The notes beneath the pieces are model-generated. The model was not told where the DNA came from. It ran no database searches and saw only the letters and a list, made by a program, of their open reading frames with translations. From contig CAJUSO010000027.1 in assembly GCA_910588965.1 (NCBI GenBank), positions 1-27,800 of the forward strand: a DNA stretch of 27,800 bases, written 5' to 3'. The stretch comes from an uncultured Lachnospiraceae bacterium (lineage in GTDB: Bacteria; Bacillota; Clostridia; Lachnospirales; Lachnospiraceae). The position numbers were made by a program, and so were the translations under genes. Shown in pieces: positions 13,278 through 20,911 of this stretch; the first letter of the stretch is position 1, and every line of letters starts with the position of its first letter.

Positions 13278-15908
13278 ATGGGAAATATCATGAGAAGGGC
13301 AGTTGCAGCTGGAATCATAATAATGATGGTGTTATCTATGGCAAATGTGCGAAAGGTAAACGCCAAGCTGGTGCCATGGAGGCAATCCGGGGATTGGAGG
13401 TATTATGTCACGGATAACCATGCTGTGTTAGGAGGGTACGAAGGGACAAAGACAGAAGTATCCATCCCATCGAAATTGGATGGGTACAAAGTGGAGGAAT
13501 TAAGCTGGTATATATTTAGCCATACAAAGGTAAAAACTGTAACCATACCATCTACGGTGGAAAGGATTGATGAATTTGCATTTTCAGGAGGGAAAGATAA
13601 CGATAACAACTATCTGAGAGGCACAATCCACACCATCAAGGCCAGCAAGAAAAATAAGCGCTTTACCGCTGTGGGTGGGGTTTTATTCAGCAAGGACAAG
13701 AAGAGGTTAGCCATTTATCCCCAAGGCAAGACGGCCAAGGAATATAAGATACCGTCGGGAGTGGAACAGGTTGGGGGGTTTGCTTTTGAGAATAATTGGG
13801 ATCTGAAGAAAGTTGTCTTTCCAGGCAGCGTGAGAAGGGTGGAGCCCTATGCATTTTCAGGATGTACCCAGTTACAGGGGGTTTCCCTGAACAATGGTTT
13901 GGCATCTCTGGGATGCGGCTCTTTCCAATGCTGCTCAAGCCTGAAGAAGCTTACCATTCCCAAAACGGTTGTGGATATGGATACCCGCAATCTGATGTGC
14001 GATGGCGCAGAGCAATTGGAAGCTATCAATGTCCATCCCAAGAACCAGCGCTATGCTTCCAAGGATGGCGTGCTTTTTGATAAGGAAATGAAAAAAATCT
14101 ATGAATATCCGGAAGGGAAGAAGACGGCATCCTATACGGTGCCTGCTACCGTAGGGACTGTCAGCGGGATGGCGTATAATAAATACCTGAAGGAACTGAC
14201 CCTGCCCCCAAGCGTAAAAAAAATAGCGGAACAGGCATTGATGTTTGATACCTCCCTGGAAAAAGTTAAGATGGCAAGCCATGTGGAAAAGATAGGGGAT
14301 CGTGCGTTTGCGGGCTGTAAAAGCCTTCCGGCAGTTACCGTACCCAAGAACGTAACAGCCATAGGGGAGGGGGCTTTTGAGAGCTGCACGAACCTGAAAA
14401 AAATTGTATTTAAGGCAAAGGACTGCAAGTTTTTCCCTAGTAATTCGGTAATACCCCAACATACCGTAGTATATGGGTATAAGGACTCTACGGCGTATCG
14501 ATATGCAAAGAACTATAGCAGGACATTCGTAAATCTGGAATCAAAAGAAGAAATAAAAAATGAATACGATGCAGATAAGCTGCTCCGCTTGCTGCCAGAT
14601 CCAAGTGAACTGGAATATGGGGAACCGGCATATCCGGCAATCTCTTACCAAGACGAAGATGGGTTTTGTGGATACCAGCCCAGCATCATCCATGAAGCCG
14701 ATACTTCAAGGAAAGAGTACAAGGAACTGGTAAAGTTTACGGATGGCCTGGTAAAGGGCTGCAGTACAGACAAACAGAAAATAGAGGCCATATCAAATTG
14801 GGTGCATGAAAATATGACATATGTGCTGGGCGCCATATCAGGCAATAATATAGAGTCTGTTTATAAGATTTTTAGGAATTTACGCGGTAATTGTATGTGT
14901 TATACGCAGTTAACCAACTATATGCTGTATTTACAGGGGATACCAACGGTTTCCATCATCATACCAGCGCATGAATTGGGGGCGGCGTTTGATGGGGAGA
15001 GATGGTATGTGGTGGATTCCACGAACGGTTATATTGGGACCAGTATGGCAGACAAGAAAAGCTCTGTAGAAAGTATTATATTTACGTCTGGACGGCTAAC
15101 CTTTGATATCAGGAGCGGCGAAGGCGCCTACCTGGCGGCTGTAGGTTATAACCAGGCGGATCAGAAGACGGTACGCAGTATAACGATACCTTCTTGTATA
15201 AAGGGCATTTATAAAGATGTGTTATCCTATTTGCCAAAAGATGTTACCGTAAAAGGGAAAAAGGGCGGGCAGGTAGAAAAATTCTGCAAGAAAACGTTCA
15301 AATACATCACATATTCCGGAAGCCAATTTTCTGCCACGGACGCTGCGGGGAATGGAACCGGGGGAAGCCCAGACAAAACCGGGGATACGGTAAAGCTGGG
15401 CACGAAAGTGACGGAGGATGGCATAAAATACAAAGTGACTGGCAAGGCAGGCGCCCAAAAGCCAGGTACGGTATCTTGCGTTGGATATACAAGCAGTTTA
15501 AAAGGGAAAGTAAAGATTCCCGCTTCCATCAAGATAAAAGGGAATAGTTACCAGGTGGCCGCAATAGCATCAAAGGCATTCCAAGGCAACCAAAAGATTA
15601 CAAACGTAACGATTCCAGGCAGGGTGCGCACCATAGGAAGCTACGCTTTCGACAGATGCACAAAATTAAATAAAATGACAATTCCGGCGCAAGTCACCCA
15701 GATAGGCGCCTATGCATTCCGGGGGGATAAAAACTTAAAGAAAATAACGCTTCAGACCAGCAAGCTGACAAAAAAGAACATCAGGAAATCCCTCCAGGGC
15801 TCTTCCATAAAGACAGTCCAGCTGTCCCAGTCTGCCCGGAGCAAGAAAGCCTTGTACCAGAAGATATTCGCAGCTTCCAACAGCGGAAGGAAGGTGAAGG
15901 TGCAATAG
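13278..15908 (+). CDS. Secreted BspA-like leucine-rich-repeat protein with transglutaminase-like domain
   Basis: An 876-residue exported protein. Residues 1-30 look like a signal peptide: MRR, a hydrophobic run (AVAAGIIIMMVLSMA) and a likely cut after VNA. Residues about 50-420 are BspA/LRR_5 repeats, with recurrent units of the type IGDRAFAGCKSLPAVTVPKNV. Residues about 485-600 resemble a transglutaminase/papain-like domain, with a plausible triad Cys539 (RGNC), His565 (PAHE) and Asp580 (VVDSTNG). A Gly/Ser/Thr-rich linker follows near 690-705, then more LRR_5 repeats to about residue 840 and a basic end. There is no LPxTG or obvious membrane anchor. The role is unknown; adhesion, cell-wall or peptide processing are options. 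The start is supported by GGAGG and the promoter. Confidence 0.88.
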   Translation: MGNIMRRAVAAGIIIMMVLSMANVRKVNAKLVPWRQSGDWRYYVTDNHAVLGGYEGTKTEVSIPSKLDGYKVEELSWYIFSHTKVKTVTIPSTVERIDEFAFSGGKDNDNNYLRGTIHTIKASKKNKRFTAVGGVLFSKDKKRLAIYPQGKTAKEYKIPSGVEQVGGFAFENNWDLKKVVFPGSVRRVEPYAFSGCTQLQGVSLNNGLASLGCGSFQCCSSLKKLTIPKTVVDMDTRNLMCDGAEQLEAINVHPKNQRYASKDGVLFDKEMKKIYEYPEGKKTASYTVPATVGTVSGMAYNKYLKELTLPPSVKKIAEQALMFDTSLEKVKMASHVEKIGDRAFAGCKSLPAVTVPKNVTAIGEGAFESCTNLKKIVFKAKDCKFFPSNSVIPQHTVVYGYKDSTAYRYAKNYSRTFVNLESKEEIKNEYDADKLLRLLPDPSELEYGEPAYPAISYQDEDGFCGYQPSIIHEADTSRKEYKELVKFTDGLVKGCSTDKQKIEAISNWVHENMTYVLGAISGNNIESVYKIFRNLRGNCMCYTQLTNYMLYLQGIPTVSIIIPAHELGAAFDGERWYVVDSTNGYIGTSMADKKSSVESIIFTSGRLTFDIRSGEGAYLAAVGYNQADQKTVRSITIPSCIKGIYKDVLSYLPKDVTVKGKKGGQVEKFCKKTFKYITYSGSQFSATDAAGNGTGGSPDKTGDTVKLGTKVTEDGIKYKVTGKAGAQKPGTVSCVGYTSSLKGKVKIPASIKIKGNSYQVAAIASKAFQGNQKITNVTIPGRVRTIGSYAFDRCTKLNKMTIPAQVTQIGAYAFRGDKNLKKITLQTSKLTKKNIRKSLQGSSIKTVQLSQSARSKKALYQKIFAASNSGRKVKVQ

Positions 15909-16047
15909 GGGGATACCAAGCTTATGCCTGGAAAAGCAGGAAAAGCCACCAATAGCGTATGTTAGGCAATGGTTGGATATAATAGTAATAGGGATTATCC
16001 CATGTTTTTGGTTGGATACGAAAGAATACAGAAGGGATATCAATATC

Positions 16048-16260
16048 ATGATAAATGTGTGGATTGATGATTTGACACCATGCCTTAAAGATTATGAGGA
16101 ATATTACAAACAATTAGAAATTATGCCTGATCCGATTATGGCAAGCGAACTTCCAAAAGTAAAACTAAACCTGAAAGGGATTAGGGACTATGCCAGAAAA
16201 AAAGGTGTCTCTATTGCCAGTCTTTCAGACACGGAAAAACAGCTTTTTATTAAAACATGA
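16048..16260 (+). CDS. Small protein of unknown function
   Basis: From ATG 16048 the product is 70 residues: MINVWIDDLTPCLKD, an acidic helical first half and the C-terminal segment LNLKGIRDYARKKGVSIASLSDTEKQLFI. The latter recurs in short hypothetical proteins of Clostridia as I recall, but I cannot assign a function. GAAGGG at 16031-16036 gives a usable but distant ribosome binding site. The open frame extends upstream to 15973, which would add 25 unlikely hydrophobic residues. It is the first gene of the AT-rich island and has no obvious partner gene. Confidence 0.5.
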   Translation: MINVWIDDLTPCLKDYEEYYKQLEIMPDPIMASELPKVKLNLKGIRDYARKKGVSIASLSDTEKQLFIKT

Positions 16261-16401
16261 GCCTTGCGTTTCAGTAACGATATTGTATTACAAGGATAAC
16301 GGATTTTGTACCAGTGGCTAATATAGATTATTTTGCATTCTTACCACAAGCTAATTCGTGGAAATGAAATGCATCAATTAATCAATTGCCAAAAATCATT
16401 T

Positions 16402-16445
16402 AAAAATGCTTAACTATCAGTAGGTTTTGATAGTTAAGCATTTTT
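16402..16445. terminator. Perfect 18-bp inverted repeat at the end of the transposase stump
   Basis: AAAAATGCTTAACTATCA (16402-16419) is perfectly complementary to 16428-16445, with an 8-nt loop (16420-16427). With A/T runs at both outer edges it has the form of a bidirectional intrinsic terminator. It overlaps the stop codon of the ISAs1-like fragment on the minus strand, so it may also mark the junction where the transposon was truncated. Confidence 0.75.
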
Positions 16446-16697
16446 CCTAAATTCTGATGGAACCATTGCGGATACTCTTTGAATGGTGTCATGAGAAAGG
16501 ATTCCATTTGGCAGTCCCAGATACTTACGCAGAAAGGCTTCCTGTTCCTTCCGAAACATCTCCATTTCAACCCGGTCATCCGCATTTGCGAGGGCTGCGA
16601 AAAAAACAAGAATAATAATATCCATCATTTTATGCAGAACCTTTTTTTCCTGTCTGGAATCTGTCACTGTACTTGCATAGCCTAAAAGCTTTTTCAT
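16434..16697 (-). pseudogene. ISAs1-family transposase, N-terminal fragment
   Basis: An 87-residue remnant matching the N-terminal accessory domain that precedes the DDE domain in ISAs1 transposases. It shows TDSRQEKKVLHKMMDIIILVFFAALANADDRVEMEMF, then FLRKYLGLPNGILSHDTIQRVSAMVPSEF, where the family has a D-PR-x-x-x-K-x-H-x-L start and an LPNGIPSHDTF motif. Full proteins have about 370-400 residues; here the entire catalytic domain is missing and the frame stops inside the inverted repeat at 16402-16445. It is non-functional as a transposase. Confidence 0.85.
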
Positions 16698-16904
16698 AAA
16701 CCAAATCCAGCCTTTTTTCTTTGATTATATCAAAAGGGAGGAATGGTCCATAATAGATTCATTCATGCGTTTGCCGTGCAACGGTGGAAATTGTGGTAGA
16801 AAACCATAGGGATGTGTGATAGAATATAAAATAGGTGTTTATACTTTCGTTCCTGGTAAAAGGCAATGAATGAGGTAAATAGTATAGGTTTTAGGAGAGA
16901 TAAG

Positions 16905-17461
16905 ATGGGAAAGTACACACATATTGACTGTTTTAGCGGGCCAGGAGGGATTTGTACAGGGTTACATGCGGCTGGTTTTGAGACGGTAATTGCGATTGAA
17001 TACATTCAGAGCTGTTGCGAGACTTATAGCAAGAACCATCCGCAAGTGCATGTCATTAATGATGATATAAGAAGCGTCACATATGAGGATATAGCGCCAT
17101 TTATCCCAGATAATGGCGTGGATTTGGTCACATCTGGGATGCCTTGTGAAACATTTTCTACAGCAGGGAATAAATCCAGATCGTTTTATGATGACCGGCA
17201 ATTTTTATTTCGGGAGGGCATAAGGATTGCACAGTTATCAAAAGCCAAAATGATTCTATTTGAAAATGTCCCAGGTATAACAACGAAGACAATTTCAAAA
17301 GAAAAGAAAACATTAATTATTGATATCTTAGAAAAGGAATTGGAAGAAGCTGGTTATAAGAACCATAAGGATTTTATCTTAGATTCAGCAGATTATGGGG
17401 TTCCGCAACGTAGAAAACGTTATTTTGTTTTGGCAGCAAAAGACGATGTTGAAATATTGAC
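16905..17461 (+). pseudogene. C5-cytosine DNA methyltransferase, N-terminal part, cut by an IS200/IS605 element
   Basis: About 186 residues of a Dcm-type enzyme that would transfer methyl from SAM to C5 of cytosine. Motif I is FSGPGG (residues 10-15), motif IV PCETFS with the catalytic Cys81, motif VI ENV (120-122) and motif VIII QRRKR (168-172). The target-recognition domain and motifs IX-X are absent because the frame runs into the insertion after 17461; the transposon-derived frame stops at 17501. ATG 16905 with AGGAGA 6 nt upstream is preferred over ATG 16866. A solo methyltransferase or part of a restriction-modification locus cannot be told apart here. Confidence 0.88.
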
Positions 17462-17533
17462 TACCGCAATCCCACTGGCTTTAGACGGTGGGTTAAGGTA
17501 GTCAAAAGTGGTGGTTTGTGTTATACTAACGGC

Positions 17534-17923
17534 ATGGGAATATGGAAATCAAAAAACAGGCACAAGTATTTATTACAGTATCACATTATTTTTGTATGCA
17601 AATACAGGAAGAAGCTGTTTGCATCAGAACAGATATCAGATGATATAAAGCAGCTTTCGTACGAGATATGTCAGAAACATCATGTGATTATCAGATATTT
17701 GGAAACAGACAAAGACCATATCCATTACATGATAGAAACAGAACCAACAATGTCTGTCAGTAAAATAGTAAATCTGATGAAGAGTTACACGGCATACCAT
17801 ATATGGAAAAGGTATCAAAACTGTCTGCGAAAGCATTTTTGGAAGGAGCATACATTCTGGGCGGATGGATATTTTACGTGCAGCGTTGGAAATGTTTCGG
17901 AAGAAATGCTTAAAAATATATAG
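17534..17923 (+). pseudogene. tnpA: IS200/IS605 transposase TnpA (Y1 HUH), frameshifted at the catalytic Tyr
   Basis: TnpA normally cuts and joins single-stranded element ends through a tyrosine. From ATG 17534 it reads MGIWKSKNRHKYLLQYHIIFVCKYRKKL, and the HUH pair is His62/His64 (DHIH). The frame ends EEMLKNI-stop. The -1 frame at the A5 run (17912-17916) gives instead K-K-Y-I-E-N-Q-G-stop (TAG 17934-17936), the normal family ending with the catalytic Tyr (TAT 17917-17919). One missing base therefore removes the nucleophile. A sequencing error or recoding at the A-run are alternatives. Confidence 0.85.
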
Positions 17924-17953
17924 AAAACCAAGGATAGGGGAAGGTAGCAGCAA

Positions 17954-19057
17954 ATGTTGAAAGCGTACAAATATAGGATATATCCAAATAAAGAGCAGGA
18001 AGTGCAAATTTCAAAAACATTTGGATGCTGCCGTTTTGTCTATAACCAAACATTGACGTATCGAAAAGAAACATACGAGAAAGAAGAGAAATCCGTCAGT
18101 AAAACAGATTGTAATAATTACTGTAACAGAGAGTTAAAGAAGAAATATGAGTGGCTGAAGGAAGCAGATAAATTTGCTCTTACAAATGCTGTTTATAACA
18201 TGGATGCAGCATTTCGGAAGTTTTTTAATGAACATGCAGGATATCCGAAATTCAAAAGCAAGCATGATAACCATAAATCCTATACAACGAACTTCACAAA
18301 TGGAAATATTGCAGTAGATTTTGAGAAAGGAAAAGTAAAACTGCCAAAGTTAAAGCAAGTAAAGGCAAAACTCCATAGGGAATTTGAGGGACAGATAAAG
18401 TCGGCGACAGTCTCGCAAGTTCCAAGTGGCAAATATTATGTTTCCATCCTTGTGGAAACGGGACATGAAGAACTGCCACATACAGATAAAAAAACAGGAT
18501 TGGATTTAGGTGTTAAGGATTTGTGCATCACATCAGACGGCACAAAATATTGGAACCCAAAAACAATAAGGAAATATGGGAAAAAACTTGCAAAACTGCA
18601 AAGGCAGCTATCTCATAAAGAAAAAAGAAGCAGGAATTATTATAAGCAAAAAAAGAAAATAGCCAGTTGCCATGAGAAAATAAGAAATATCAGAAAAGAT
18701 TATTTACATAAGATTTCCCATGAGATTATCAGCGAAAACCAAGTGATAGTTTCAGAGGGTTTACAGATAAAGAACATGGTAAAAAACCATCATCTGGCAA
18801 AATCAATATCGGATGCGTCATGGTACGGATTGACAAGACAGTTAGAGTATAAGGCAGAATGGAATGGACGGGAGTATATTAAGATAGATACATTCTATGC
18901 AAGCAGCCAGATATGCTCAACCTGTGGGTATCAGAATACAGACATAAAAGATTTATCCGTAAGGGAATGGATATGCCCAAAGTGCAGAGCGAAACATGAT
19001 AGAGACATCAATGCTGCAAAGAATATATTGGCAGAAGGTTTAAGACAAATAGCATAA
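17954..19057 (+). CDS. tnpB: TnpB RNA-guided nuclease (IS605 accessory protein)
   Basis: The 367-residue protein is the ancestor-type of Cas12: it uses an RNA from the element's right end to cut DNA and favours retention of the element. The N-terminal wedge region starts MLKAYKYRIYPNKEQ. The RuvC residues are intact: Asp184 (GLDLG), Glu268 (VSEGL) and Asp351 (HDRDINAAKNI). The zinc finger is CSTC/CPKC (Cys321, 324, 341, 344). The length is within the family norm. ATG 17954 follows GGGGAAGG at 17937-17944. It appears functional even though its partner tnpA is broken. Confidence 0.93.
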   Translation: MLKAYKYRIYPNKEQEVQISKTFGCCRFVYNQTLTYRKETYEKEEKSVSKTDCNNYCNRELKKKYEWLKEADKFALTNAVYNMDAAFRKFFNEHAGYPKFKSKHDNHKSYTTNFTNGNIAVDFEKGKVKLPKLKQVKAKLHREFEGQIKSATVSQVPSGKYYVSILVETGHEELPHTDKKTGLDLGVKDLCITSDGTKYWNPKTIRKYGKKLAKLQRQLSHKEKRSRNYYKQKKKIASCHEKIRNIRKDYLHKISHEIISENQVIVSEGLQIKNMVKNHHLAKSISDASWYGLTRQLEYKAEWNGREYIKIDTFYASSQICSTCGYQNTDIKDLSVREWICPKCRAKHDRDINAAKNILAEGLRQIA

Positions 19058-19164
19058 AAAACATAAATAGGGATGGTTCAGCCCGAATTAACGCCTGTGG
19101 AGATAGTAGGTTACGAGGTCGATGAAGCAGGAAGCCCATTGGCTTTAGACAATGGGTAGTTCAC
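19045..19164 (+). ncRNA. Putative omega RNA (reRNA) scaffold at the IS right end
   Basis: In TnpB systems the guide RNA runs from the 3' part of tnpB to the right end, with the guide taken from the flank. The stretch from about 19071, with GAACC/GGTTC-type short pairings and the terminal CCCATTG/CAATGGG hairpin, occupies that place. The guide would begin at 19165. The 5' limit of the RNA is unknown and I have set it only roughly. A small frame from ATG 19073 inside it is not considered a gene. Confidence 0.6.
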
Positions 19165-19323
19165 AATGCAAAAGAAATTGTGCGTGAGATTTCAATTTGT
19201 AATCATGATGATGAAAATCATATAAAAGATACGGTTTCTATATTGGCAAATAAATGGAGCCTAGAGGATAGTGAGATAAGGTCACAATTGATAAGAGACC
19301 TGAATTCAATTTTTAACCGGTAA
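19165..19323 (+). pseudogene. Gene tail right of the IS element
   Basis: An open frame of 52 codons, NAKEIVREISICNHDDENH to LIRDLNSIFNR, ends at TAA 19321-19323. It probably belongs to the disrupted methyltransferase locus: either its extreme C-terminus, with NAKEIVREI resembling the sequence after motif X, or the tail of a lost neighbour such as a restriction enzyme. Precise excision at the proposed ends would join a different frame that stops after about 20 codons. So a deletion or frameshift must have occurred besides the insertion. Confidence 0.5.
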
Positions 19324-19349
19324 CTATACCAGAGGAAAGGGAAGATTTC

Positions 19350-20486
19350 ATGTATAAATTATTAAAGCAAGAAGGCCGTGCCAAGCGCGCCGAATTCCAT
19401 ACGCCCCACGGCGTGATACAGACCCCCGTATTTATGAATGTAGGGACCGTTGCCGCCATCAAAGGCGCAGTGTCTACCCAGGATCTGTTACAGATTAAGA
19501 CCCAGGTGCAGCTGTCCAATACTTACCACCTCCATGTACGCCCAGGGGATGGGCTGGTGAAGGATTTAGGCGGCCTGCATAAATTTATGGCTTGGGACAG
19601 GCCAATCCTGACAGATTCCGGCGGGTTCCAGGTTTTCTCCCTTGCAGGCTTGCGTAAAATCAAAGAGGAAGGCGTCTATTTCAATTCCCACATCGACGGC
19701 AGGAAAATCTTCATGGGCCCCGAGGAGAGCATGCAGATCCAATCCAACCTTGCCTCTACCATAGCCATGGCATTTGACGAATGCCCATCCAGCGTGGCGG
19801 AGCGCTCTTATGTGGAGGCTTCTGTGGCAAGGACCACCCGCTGGCTGGAACGCTGCAAAAAAGAAATGGCAAGGCTCAACCGCCGGGAGGATACCATCAA
19901 TCCACGCCAGATGCTCTTTGGGATTAACCAAGGGGCAGTTTTGGACGACATCCGCATAGACCATGCCAAGCGGATTTCAGAACTGGATTTGGACGGTTAT
20001 GCCATCGGCGGCCTGGCTGTGGGGGAAAGCCACGAGGAAATGTACCATATCCTAGATGTGACGGTTCCCCACCTGCCTTTGGAGAAACCGACTTACCTTA
20101 TGGGGGTAGGCACCCCTGCCAATATCCTGGAAGGGGTAGCCAGGGGCGTGGACTTTTTCGACTGTGTGTATCCCAGCCGGAACGGCCGCCATGGGCATCT
20201 CTACACCAACCATGGCAAGATGAACCTGTTCAACCAGAAATATGAGCGTGACCAAAGGCCGGTGGAAGAGGGCTGCCAATGCCCGGCCTGCCAGCATTAC
20301 AGCCGGGCTTATATCCGCCACCTGCTCAAAGCGAAGGAAATGCTGGGCATGCGCCTCTGTGTCCTCCATAACCTTTATTTCTATAATACCATGATGGAAG
20401 AAATCCGGGAGGCTTTGGATGAAGGCCGCTTCCATTCCTATAAGGAAGAAAAATTGTACCGTATGGGCATGGGAGAAAGGAAATAA
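19350..20486 (+). CDS. tgt: tRNA-guanine transglycosylase
   Basis: Exchanges guanine-34 for preQ1 in GUN-anticodon tRNAs on the way to queuosine. The 378-residue TIM-barrel protein has GGLHKFMAWDRPILTDSGGFQVFSL (the first Asp region), FDECPSS, and the catalytic-nucleophile segment DFFDCVYPSRNGRHG. The zinc site is CQCPAC with a later Cys and LHNLYFYN. The length is normal. ATG 19350 follows AGGAAAGGGAAG. No queuosine partner genes (queA, yajC) are adjacent in the window; upstream is the AT-rich island, downstream a large palindrome. Confidence 0.98.
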   Translation: MYKLLKQEGRAKRAEFHTPHGVIQTPVFMNVGTVAAIKGAVSTQDLLQIKTQVQLSNTYHLHVRPGDGLVKDLGGLHKFMAWDRPILTDSGGFQVFSLAGLRKIKEEGVYFNSHIDGRKIFMGPEESMQIQSNLASTIAMAFDECPSSVAERSYVEASVARTTRWLERCKKEMARLNRREDTINPRQMLFGINQGAVLDDIRIDHAKRISELDLDGYAIGGLAVGESHEEMYHILDVTVPHLPLEKPTYLMGVGTPANILEGVARGVDFFDCVYPSRNGRHGHLYTNHGKMNLFNQKYERDQRPVEEGCQCPACQHYSRAYIRHLLKAKEMLGMRLCVLHNLYFYNTMMEEIREALDEGRFHSYKEEKLYRMGMGERK

Positions 20487-20538
20487 GGAAAAAAACAGTG
20501 GCGTATGGGCAAGGAACCATACCGTGATTGTGGATTTT

Positions 20539-20598
20539 CAAAATGCCGGAAGCCAGTCAAGCCAAGGGTTTCAGCCTTTACGGGCTTTTGGCATTTTG
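20539..20598. terminator. Long palindrome after tgt
   Basis: The left arm 20539-20554 (CAAAATGCCGGAAGCC) pairs with 20583-20598 (GGCTTTTGGCATTTTG) over 16 positions, two of them G-U. The 28-nt loop itself holds AAGG/CCTT. It may end tgt transcription, but there is no clean T-run after the stem. Similar palindromes are found at recombination or small mobile-element sites, so this is only a tentative terminator. Confidence 0.5.
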
Positions 20599-20627
20599 AT
20601 ATCATCCATTCTGGCAGTCCAGAGGGC

Positions 20628-20887
20628 TTATTTTGTTAATACCCAAACAAATACTGTTATTAAGATATGCCCCACACAGATAAAATAAATATTGGTAAAC
20701 CCTTCCATTTCATACATTGCATAGATAAATTGATTTTGCAACTCTTTTTGCAAAAGTTCTTCACTTATTTTACTGCAAAAATAATCCATAATTAATTTAA
20801 TTGAGGAATCACCAAGAAACCAAAAGTCTTGTCTGGAAATATTACCAACGTTCTATCATCTCTTTCTTCTACATAGTATTTATACAT
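20628..20887 (-). pseudogene. Possible decayed small gene downstream of the unknown 391-residue protein
   Basis: On the minus strand a frame from ATG 20887 reads MYKYYVEERDDRTLVIFPDKTFGF and stops after 31 residues. A second frame (20789-20628) reads MDYFCSKISEELLQKELQNQ and ends in a hydrophobic run (FICVGHILITVFVWVL) plus TK. The second frame is open upstream into the first region (NISRQDFWFLGDSSIKLI), suggesting one gene broken by a frameshift. No clear ribosome binding site is seen. The rest of the 425-nt tgt-to-20911 interval holds only the palindrome at 20539-20598. Confidence 0.3.
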
Positions 20888-20911
20888 TAATCACTCTTTC
20901 ATACCAGGCTC

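Larger units (their letters stand above)
17462..19164 (+). mobile_element. IS200/IS605-family insertion sequence (tnpA frameshifted, tnpB intact)
   Basis: The element spans about 1.7 kb. The left flank is TTGAC (17457-17461), a typical target of this family. The left-end hairpin is CCCACTG (17471-17477) with CGGTGGG (17486-17492). The right-end hairpin is CCCATTG (19135-19141) with CAATGGG (19150-19156), and both share the 8-nt loop GCTTTAGA. The right end is proposed at TTCAC (19160-19164). There are no terminal inverted repeats or target duplications, as expected for single-stranded Y1 transposition. Boundaries are inferred from the family pattern and may shift by a few bases. Confidence 0.88.

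Noticed and set aside
17516..17533. Earlier GTG start for tnpA
   Set aside because: The family begins with MGIWKSKNRH; the six extra codons fall in the left-end region of the element.
19073..19159. Short frame MVQPELTPVEIVGYEVDE after tnpB
   Set aside because: It lies entirely in the right-end guide-RNA scaffold of the IS element and ends in the terminal hairpin, so it is more likely RNA than protein.
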